A stretch of 64,000 bases of DNA from Rhodospirillales bacterium (GTDB taxonomy: Bacteria > Pseudomonadota > Alphaproteobacteria > Kiloniellales > JACOMY01). Position 1 is the stretch's first letter; each line of letters starts with the position of its first letter. Under the pieces are notes generated by a model. That model was not told where the DNA came from. It worked only from the letters and a program-made list of their open reading frames with translations, and made no database searches. The stretch covers positions 88,531 through 152,530 of the forward strand of contig JACOMY010000005.1 of the NCBI GenBank assembly GCA_014324045.1, written 5' to 3'. Both the position numbers and the translations under genes were made by a program. Shown here piece after piece: positions 58,179 through 64,000 of the stretch.

Positions 58179-59231
58179 TCAGGCGGTGACGTCGAGATCG
58201 ATCAGCGCCGACAACAGTGCCTGCTTGCGGTCCAGGTTCATGCGCTCACAACATTCGGCAAGCGCGCTCAGCTTTTCCCACAGGCCAACCCAATCCGCAA
58301 GCGCCCGTCTGGCCAGCAGGCGGCGTGCCAGGCCGGCTTCTTCCTCAACCACCGGCGGTGGCAGCTGCCCACGCGCACCGGCTGAGATCACGCGGGCAAG
58401 CCACCAATTCAAGAGCGCGAAGGCCGTCTTGAAGCTGTCGCCTGCCTTCGCACCGCCCAGTTCTTCGGCAAGCCTGTGCGCCTCGGTGACCCCCATCCCC
58501 TGCCCCGCCCGATTGAGCACGGCCAGGATTCGGCGATAGAGTTGCAGGCCGCCGGCCTCGTACAGCGCCACCGCCTTACCGATACTGCCTTCAGCCAAGA
58601 CGGCCAAGCGGCGGCGCTCTTCATCAGTCAAATCCGGTAGCTGCTCCGCCATTAAGGCGATCACCAGACGATCGGGAAGGGGTGCCAGCGGCAGACTGCA
58701 ACAGCGGGAACGAATGGTCGGCAACAGGCGCCCGGGCGCATGGCTTATCAGCAACAGCAAGGCCTGCGGCGGCGGCTCTTCCAGGAGCTTGAGCAGTGCA
58801 TTGGCCGCCGAGCGGTTCATCTCGTCTGCCGAGTCGACGATCAGCAGACGCCAACCGCTGCCGAAGGCCGTGTGCCGCAGGCGTTCGCCGATTTTACGCA
58901 CCTCCTCCACCACGATCTCCGAGCGCGGTTTGCCGCTTCGCTCGTTAACCCCACGCTCCAGCACCAGCAAGTCGGGATGAGCGCGGGCAGCCACTTGGCG
59001 GAAGACACTGTCCTCAGGGTCGATCGAAAGGTCGCCGCCGAAGCCGCTATAACCGTCCGGCCGGGCCAACAGAAAGCGTGCCATACGATAAGCCAGTGTA
59101 GCCTTGCCGATTCCGGGCTTTCCGGTCATCAGCCACGCATGTGGCAGGCGGCCGGACTGCAGGCTCCGCAGCAAACGTTGTTCCGTTGGCTCCTGACCGA
59201 CCAAGCAGGCTGTATCGCGCGGGCCTCCCAT
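58179..59231 (-). CDS. holB: DNA polymerase III delta-prime subunit
   Basis: A clamp-loader subunit of 350 residues. The P-loop-like segment is MTGKPGIGKATLAYRMARFL; the sensor region reads LLIVDSADEMNRSAANALLK and LEEPPPQALLLLISHAPGRL, then TIRSRCCSLPL (the SRC motif). ATG 59231 overlaps the tmk stop (TGATG). The tmk-holB-metG-tatD order is conserved in alphaproteobacteria. Confidence 0.94.
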   Translation of the reverse strand: MGGPRDTACLVGQEPTEQRLLRSLQSGRLPHAWLMTGKPGIGKATLAYRMARFLLARPDGYSGFGGDLSIDPEDSVFRQVAARAHPDLLVLERGVNERSGKPRSEIVVEEVRKIGERLRHTAFGSGWRLLIVDSADEMNRSAANALLKLLEEPPPQALLLLISHAPGRLLPTIRSRCCSLPLAPLPDRLVIALMAEQLPDLTDEERRRLAVLAEGSIGKAVALYEAGGLQLYRRILAVLNRAGQGMGVTEAHRLAEELGGAKAGDSFKTAFALLNWWLARVISAGARGQLPPPVVEEEAGLARRLLARRALADWVGLWEKLSALAECCERMNLDRKQALLSALIDLDVTA

Positions 59232-59890
59232 CAGCTTGGCTTGTGGCCGAAAGCGAAGCTTTGCCGCACGCTCTGCATGACTTTTGCTTGAACGGCTTCC
59301 CGGCTTCCGGTGGCGTCGATCAGTCGGCAGCGCCCCGGCTCCGCATTGGCAAGGGTAAGGAAGGCCTGGCGTAGAGACTCGTGGAAGGTTGCCCCGCGGG
59401 CCTCGAAGCGAGCCGCACCGCCGCGTTCGGCGGCACGCGCCAGCCCCACATCGGCGGGTAGGTCTAATACCAGGACTAGATCCGGCCAAAGCCGTCCGAG
59501 CGCCAAGCTGTGCAGGGCCTTGATTGGTTCCTCGCCGAGGCCACCGACGTGTCCCTGATAAGCTAGGGTCGAATGCACAAAGCGATCGCAGATGACCCAG
59601 CGGCCGGCAGCCAGCGCCGGGGTAATCACACGGACGACATGGTCGCACCTTGCCGCATAAACCAGCAACGCCTCGCTCCAGGCGTCCCATCGCTGTGTGC
59701 TTCCCTCTACCAAGAGGCCACGGATCTGCTCAGCACCCTCGGTGCCGCCGGGTTCTCGGGTCAGTAGCACCTGCAGGCCTTCGGCGATCAAGCTTTCCTC
59801 CAGGAGAGCGGCTTGGGTGGACTTGCCGCTCCCATCCCCACCTTCGATGGTGATGAAACGGCCGCTGCCGGCAGTCACTGCGCTAGCCAC
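59231..59890 (-). CDS. tmk: Thymidylate kinase
   Basis: A 219-residue kinase converting dTMP to dTDP. The P-loop is IEGGDGSGKSTQAALLEE, the DRF-type motif is VICDRFVHSTLAYQG and the lid segment carries RGGAARFEA. It overlaps the carboxypeptidase gene by 8 bases and holB by the TGATG junction, so the three are coupled. Confidence 0.96.
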   Translation of the reverse strand: MASAVTAGSGRFITIEGGDGSGKSTQAALLEESLIAEGLQVLLTREPGGTEGAEQIRGLLVEGSTQRWDAWSEALLVYAARCDHVVRVITPALAAGRWVICDRFVHSTLAYQGHVGGLGEEPIKALHSLALGRLWPDLVLVLDLPADVGLARAAERGGAARFEARGATFHESLRQAFLTLANAEPGRCRLIDATGSREAVQAKVMQSVRQSFAFGHKPS

Positions 59891-61034
59891 CGGTCAGCAA
59901 GGCCGTCACACCCTGCACCAGGCGCCCGACAACGCTGGCCTCCCGAACGCTCCGGCCGGCAACGATCGGGAAGTCGACGGGCGGCGTGTCGGGCGCTGCT
60001 ACCGTCAGGATTGCGACCTCCTCTCCGGCCTGAATTGGTGCCGCCAGCGGAGACTGGTAGATAAGCTTGACGCTCATGCCGCTGCGGTTGGCCCGCAGGA
60101 GATTGACCGAGATCTCTGTCGGAGCCACCAGCGGAACGCTCGACTCCCCGCCCATCCACACCGGGGCTTCGTCCAGCATCTCACCGGTCTGGAACAATCG
60201 ATACTTGGCGAACTCCCGGAAGCCCCAAGCCAAGAGGCGCTCCGACTCTTCGGCACGCTGGCGCTTGGTCTCCAAGCCCATCACCACCAGAATCAAGCGA
60301 CGGCCGTCCTCGACGGCAGAGGCAACTAGGCAGTAGCCTGCCTCGCGGGTATGGCCGGTCTTGAGGCCGTCAGCACCGATGTTGCGATAGAGCAGCGGAT
60401 TTCGGTTGCCTTGGCTGATATCGTTCCAGGTGAACTCGGTCTCCGCATAAATGCGGTAGAGCTGTGGAAAACGCTCGATCAAGATGCGAGCCAGGGTAGC
60501 CAGGTCGCGTGGCGTCATCCGATGATTAGGATCGGGCCAGCCGGTAACGTTGGCGAAGCTGGAGCCCGTAAGGCCCAGTTCTTGTGCCGTCTCGTTCATC
60601 TCTCGCACGAAGGCGGCCTCGCTGCCGGCCAAGCCCTCGGCCAACACAATCGCCGCGTCGTTGCCCGACTGTACGATCATGCCGCGCAGCAGGTCCTCGA
60701 CCGAGACTGAGGCTCCTACCTCCACGAACATCTTGGAGCCGCCCATGCGCCAGGCCTTTTCGCTGACCGGCAACTGGTCTTTCAGCGTCAACAGACCTTG
60801 GCTCAGCCGTTCGAAGACGATGAAGGCCGTCATCAGCTTGCTCATTGAGGCCGGCGGTAGTTGCACGTCGGCATTCTTGGCGAACAGCAAGGCCCCGCTC
60901 CCGGCATCGATCATGATGGCCGCGCGAGCCTTGGCATCGAGCGCCTGCGCGCTCTGGGTCAGGAACAGGGCGAAGACGACGGCGACAATCGCGACGACCT
61001 GATACAGAAATAGCGGTGCGTTCCGCCGAACCAT
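59883..61034 (-). CDS. D-alanyl-D-alanine carboxypeptidase (S11, DacA/DacC-like)
   Basis: A 383-residue low-molecular-weight penicillin-binding protein that trims the terminal D-Ala of peptidoglycan stem peptides. It has a signal peptide (about residues 1-31, ending AQA). The serine motif is ASMSKL (SxxK), the second motif is VQSGNDAA (SGN) and the third is DGLKTGHT (KTG). A C-terminal beta domain follows, and the last residues form a possible amphipathic membrane anchor. ATG 61034 has GGGAG upstream. Confidence 0.94.
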   Translation of the reverse strand: MVRRNAPLFLYQVVAIVAVVFALFLTQSAQALDAKARAAIMIDAGSGALLFAKNADVQLPPASMSKLMTAFIVFERLSQGLLTLKDQLPVSEKAWRMGGSKMFVEVGASVSVEDLLRGMIVQSGNDAAIVLAEGLAGSEAAFVREMNETAQELGLTGSSFANVTGWPDPNHRMTPRDLATLARILIERFPQLYRIYAETEFTWNDISQGNRNPLLYRNIGADGLKTGHTREAGYCLVASAVEDGRRLILVVMGLETKRQRAEESERLLAWGFREFAKYRLFQTGEMLDEAPVWMGGESSVPLVAPTEISVNLLRANRSGMSVKLIYQSPLAAPIQAGEEVAILTVAAPDTPPVDFPIVAGRSVREASVVGRLVQGVTALLTGG

Positions 61035-61152
61035 GGGCACGTTCTCCCTTGCCAAACTGGAAGCGAGAGTAACCGCTTGCGGTCGCGCCGTCCCATCGCG
61101 TGATAAGGATTTTTTGTGGCGGGCAAGAGATGTGGCGGCGCAGTCAAGCTCC

Positions 61153-61992
61153 TCAGCTGCCGTTTTCGAACACCAGATGACTTTGTAACATGCCCGCCTC
61201 CGCCAGGCGCTTGCGCGCATCGAGCGCCGCCTCGGCATCGCGGTAGGGGCCCATATGGACGCGGTAGAACTGCTTGCCCGACACCATCGCCGGCTTCACC
61301 TTGATGTTCCCGAAGCCTTTGAGGTTCTGCTTCAAGGCATAGGCGTTGCCACGGTGGATAAAGCTGCCCAGCTGCAGGTAGACGGCCGCTCCCTCCCACA
61401 CCGGAACGGCGGCAACCAGGGTCGGGGCCGGCCGCCGGTCCGCATAGGCGGGACGACCCTTGAGGAGCGCTTGGCTCTCGCTCGGCAGCACTTCTACCTT
61501 CACCCGTGCCGTGCCTTTGCGGATGAAGTCCAGTTGCTCGGCAGCGGCTTGGGATAGGTCAATAATGCGTCCATGGGCGAAGGGCCCGCGGTCATTCACC
61601 CTGACCTTAACGCTGCGCCCGTTTTCTAGGTTCGTAACCTTGACGATTACCGGCAGCGGCAAGGTGGTGTGCGCCGCCGTCAACTGATTCTTATCGAAGA
61701 TCTCGCCGTTTGCCGTCTTGCGGCCGTGGAACTTGCTACCGTACCAGGAAGCTGTTCCCACTTCGCTGTAGTTCCAATCCACTGCCGGACGATACAGTCG
61801 CCCTGCCTCGCGATAAGGCTTGCCGACTGTCATGCGCTTAACCTGATGGCGCGGCGGCTCTGCTTGGCTGGCAAGATTGATGGTCGAGGCGTTCTGTGCC
61901 GGCGACGCGATGGCGTCGTCCTTTCCGGAGCAGGCTGCCACAACAACCGCCATACTGGCGACTAGAGCCAAGAACGGACCGGCCAAAGACAT
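61153..61992 (-). CDS. rlpA: Septal-ring lipoprotein RlpA
   Basis: A 279-residue lipoprotein (lipobox VVAAC, about residue 21) with a double-psi beta-barrel (GTASWYGSKFHGRKTANGEI through VRVNDRGPFAHGRIIDLS) and a C-terminal SPOR domain (about 205-275) that binds denuded glycan strands at the septum. Some RlpA proteins are lytic transglycosylases; the catalytic Asp region of that group (NDRGPF) is present. AGGAGA stands before ATG 61992. It lies between the transglycosylase and carboxypeptidase genes, all acting on the cell wall. Confidence 0.94.
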   Translation of the reverse strand: MSLAGPFLALVASMAVVVAACSGKDDAIASPAQNASTINLASQAEPPRHQVKRMTVGKPYREAGRLYRPAVDWNYSEVGTASWYGSKFHGRKTANGEIFDKNQLTAAHTTLPLPVIVKVTNLENGRSVKVRVNDRGPFAHGRIIDLSQAAAEQLDFIRKGTARVKVEVLPSESQALLKGRPAYADRRPAPTLVAAVPVWEGAAVYLQLGSFIHRGNAYALKQNLKGFGNIKVKPAMVSGKQFYRVHMGPYRDAEAALDARKRLAEAGMLQSHLVFENGS

Positions 61993-62002
61993 ACTACGTC
62001 TC

Positions 62003-63217
62003 CTAGTTTCGCAGACGCACCAGCAGGGCGACGGTCGGAAAGCCGTCGGCCGGCAGACTTTGGCTCTTCTGATAGGCACGAACGGCAGCCTTGGTTTTGG
62101 GCCCGATCTTGCCGTCCGGGGCACCGCAGTCGAACCCGATCGCATTCAAATGCGTCTGTACCTCGCGCACCTGCACCAAGGTCAGCCGTTGATCGGAATC
62201 TGCTGGTGCAGATGCAGTCAAAGGGCCGGAACCGGCGATACGGTCGGCCAAGTGTCCGATGGAGATAGCATAAAGCTCTGAATTGTTCCAACGTCTGATA
62301 GCCCGGTAGTTCTGAAAGACGAGGAAGGCAGGTCCGCGCCAACCGGCGGGCAGCACCAGGGCAGCGCTGTCCCTGGCTGGCGCCAGTCGACTACCGCCGG
62401 GGCGCCGTACGCCTAACGCTTCCCAGGCCGCGAGCGTGACAGAGCTGCTGCCATCGGCCAGGCCATAATCGAAACCGGGAAGCAGGACGACCTCGTAACC
62501 CCAGGGCTCTCCCACGCGCCAACCGTTGTTGCGCAAGAGGTTAGCTGCCGAGGCGAAAGCATCCGGTAAGCTGGACCAGATGTCTGGGATGCCGTCGCCG
62601 TCGAAGTCGACCGCGTTGTTCCGGTAAGTGCTGGGTAGGAACTGGAATTGTCCGGTCGCACCCGCCCAGGAACCCACCAGGTCCATCGGCGTGCGCACCC
62701 CGCTCTGCACGATTTGCATGGCTGCCAGAAGTTCGCCGCGGAACAGCTTCTCCCGGCGCCCCTCCCAAGCCAGGGTCGCGATGGCTGGGATCACGTGGAA
62801 GGAGCCCAGGATGCCGCCGAAGTTGGTCTCCAGGCCCCAGAAGGACATGAGGATCGGCGCCGGCACACCCCACTTGGCCTCGACCTGAGTCAGCACCCGC
62901 TCGTTGGCGCGCTGGTGCCGCTGGCCTTCGTCAATCCGTTTGTCGTTCACCCGGCGCATGTAGCGCCAGAAGCTCTGCACGAACTCTGGCTGGCGGCGAT
63001 CGAAGCCCAGCACGTCTGGCACCGGTTGCAGGCCGTCCAGGCTACGCTTCAGGGTAGCTTCCGTTATCCCTTGTTCCTTCGCGTGACGGCGAAAGGCTGA
63101 AAGCCAGGCGGGAAAGCTCAAGGTGGCGGCCAACAGCGGACTGCCGGCGAAGAGGCTTAAACCGGCACTGCCGGCGAGGAATCCGCGTCGTGTGACGCTA
63201 GTGGTGACGTTCAGCAT
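62003..63217 (-). CDS. Lytic murein transglycosylase (MltB type) with peptidoglycan-binding domain
   Basis: A 404-residue periplasmic enzyme. A twin-arginine-like signal (VTRRGFLAGSAGLSLFAG) opens the protein, the SLT-type catalytic domain has the Glu in SFWGLETNFGGILGSF, and a GATGQFQFLPSTYRNNAVD block follows. A C-terminal peptidoglycan-binding domain (about 335-400) reads VQTHLNAIGFDCGAPDGKIG. The signal is not a lipoprotein signal, unlike E. coli MltB. It ends 10 bases before rlpA, so it heads the leftward cell-wall operon. Confidence 0.93.
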   Translation of the reverse strand: MLNVTTSVTRRGFLAGSAGLSLFAGSPLLAATLSFPAWLSAFRRHAKEQGITEATLKRSLDGLQPVPDVLGFDRRQPEFVQSFWRYMRRVNDKRIDEGQRHQRANERVLTQVEAKWGVPAPILMSFWGLETNFGGILGSFHVIPAIATLAWEGRREKLFRGELLAAMQIVQSGVRTPMDLVGSWAGATGQFQFLPSTYRNNAVDFDGDGIPDIWSSLPDAFASAANLLRNNGWRVGEPWGYEVVLLPGFDYGLADGSSSVTLAAWEALGVRRPGGSRLAPARDSAALVLPAGWRGPAFLVFQNYRAIRRWNNSELYAISIGHLADRIAGSGPLTASAPADSDQRLTLVQVREVQTHLNAIGFDCGAPDGKIGPKTKAAVRAYQKSQSLPADGFPTVALLVRLRN

Positions 63218-63559
63218 TGGGATCGTCTGCCTCCGACCAAGGGGTGTGCCACGCCTCCTATTACGGGAGTGTGAGGGTACGCATTCTCTTTGAGAACGGT
63301 CTACTCTGGACTGTTGGGTAGACTAATGGAAGCAGCGCACGGCTAATCTCATAAGTGCGATCCAGAGGTTAGAGGCTTTTTGGCAATTGTCCGCCGGACA
63401 AAGATGCACTAACAATGGGATCTAGTCGCCAGATGGGGGCAGGCCAGACGGCGAGGCAAATCCGGATTTCTGGCACCTGCCTGTCGAACATCTCTTTTTT
63501 GGCTGACAGCTTGGGCGGACGCCTCTTGTTCTTCCAGCATGATTCAGGCCGAACAGCCG
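63218..63559. other. Intergenic stretch before the transglycosylase gene
   Basis: No gene is seen. It should carry the promoter of the leftward mltB-rlpA operon. No tRNA or clear terminator is recognisable. Confidence 0.4.
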
Positions 63560-64000
63560 TCAGGAGGCGAAGATCCTGCCGCTCAAGATGCCCGCGGCCA
63601 CCTCCCGAAAGATTTGCTCCTCTCTTGCCAAACGGAATTTGCAGCCCCGGTCCAGCATGTCCTTCAAGACGGCCTTCATTTCATCGGTAAAATAGTCTTT
63701 CCAAGGCCCCCGATGGCCGCCGCTATCGTTGGCAAGGTCGATGCCGAAGGTTGCGGACAGCCAAGCGAGGTCTTCCAGGCAGCGTTCCCGCATTGCTTCG
63801 GCAAAGCGCTTGGACGGCAGAAACCTGGGGCCCGGCAGCGAGTGCAGGTAGGCAGTCTTTCCCAGCCCGGGACCCTTCGAGCCGGTGCGCTTGTGCATCT
63901 CGTTCTTCACGAACATGCCGGTCATGGTCAGGCTGGGGTTGGACTCTTCCGGCGGGATCTCGACCAGCGCGCCGTCGATCCCGGTCCGGGCCAGGAAGTC
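63560..64000 (-). CDS. C-terminal part of a possible sulfotransferase-family protein (continues past window)
   Basis: The frame is open to the window edge, so the start lies outside. The visible 146 residues include GPGLGKTAYLHSLPGPRFLP, ERCLEDLAWLSATFGIDLAN and KDYFTDEMKAVLKDMLDRGC, with an end resembling bacterial sulfotransferase-like proteins that modify polysaccharides. The PAPS-binding loop would be in the missing part, so the family is a guess. Confidence 0.5.
   Translation of the reverse strand, partial: DFLARTGIDGALVEIPPEESNPSLTMTGMFVKNEMHKRTGSKGPGLGKTAYLHSLPGPRFLPSKRFAEAMRERCLEDLAWLSATFGIDLANDSGGHRGPWKDYFTDEMKAVLKDMLDRGCKFRLAREEQIFREVAAGILSGRIFAS

Noticed and set aside
56632..58539. 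A 635-codon open frame on the plus strand opposite metG and holB
   Set aside because: It lies antisense to two clear housekeeping genes. High third-position GC of the real genes removes stops on the other strand. Its translation has no recognisable motif.

Overview
The window is a stretch of alphaproteobacterial chromosome, most likely from the Rhodospirillales or a related group (inferred from gene content and order, not from a phylogeny). The evidence is a succinylase-type lysine branch (dapD, dapE), the block rpmH-rnpA-yidD-yidC-engB, the block trpG-trpD-trpC-moaC-moeA-lexA-comEC-gltX-gltA, an FnrN-type regulator and a GTTC-rich lexA leader. Intact genes are GC-rich. I found no rRNA, tRNA, CRISPR array or intact insertion sequence.

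Layout: 1-480 is the 3' end of an HMG-CoA lyase gene, followed by a frameshifted M15A peptidase relic. 1.4-8.5 kb is a leftward housekeeping operon running rpmH, rnpA, yidD, yidC, engB, argB, dapD, dapE and a small membrane protein. 8.7-12.4 kb runs rightward: a TVP38-type membrane protein, a lipoamide-dehydrogenase-like flavoprotein and an orphan sensor kinase. 12.75-13.56 kb is an fnr-type gene behind a perfect FNR box. 13.6-15.6 kb is a graveyard of branched-chain amino acid ABC transporter genes and a thiolase. An intact MaoC-like hydratase and an enoyl-CoA hydratase follow, divergently transcribed.

18.25-25.2 kb is a self-contained accessory cluster. It has an Asp/Glu-racemase-family enzyme, divergent from a ThDP-dependent 2-oxo-acid enzyme, a DadA-like FAD oxidoreductase and a complete TRAP transporter. 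The combination suggests uptake, stereo-inversion, oxidative deamination and decarboxylation of one amino-acid-like substrate. Gene-poor stretches border it on both sides. 25.9-30.3 kb is a leftward operon of a CocE/NonD hydrolase (C-terminal frameshift), a broken haloacetate-dehalogenase-like hydrolase, an MBL-fold hydrolase and a broken acyl-CoA dehydrogenase.

31-42.8 kb holds rpsD, ppdK, a broken EF-hand gene, an MFS transporter, gltA, gltX, comEC and lexA. Between lexA and moeA sits a visibly AT-richer rightward lipoprotein gene interrupted at a run of ten C, a candidate contingency (phase-variable) locus. 43.9-48 kb is moeA, moaC, trpC, trpD, trpG. Next come a polysaccharide-deacetylase-family protein, an inositol-monophosphatase-family protein, a dead cydB and a frameshifted mazG. 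52-55 kb has an unassigned protein and a peptide-type ABC binding protein. 54.9-63.2 kb is a leftward operon: mltB-like transglycosylase, rlpA, D-Ala-D-Ala carboxypeptidase, tmk, holB, metG, tatD and a PhnP-like hydrolase. The window ends in the 3' part of a possible sulfotransferase gene.

Overall theme: housekeeping blocks are intact, while transport, fatty-acid, respiratory (cydB) and nucleotide-sanitation (mazG) genes are decaying by frameshifts, nonsense changes and internal deletions. This looks like a genome that recently changed lifestyle. Sequencing error could account for some single-base frameshifts but not for the internal deletions.
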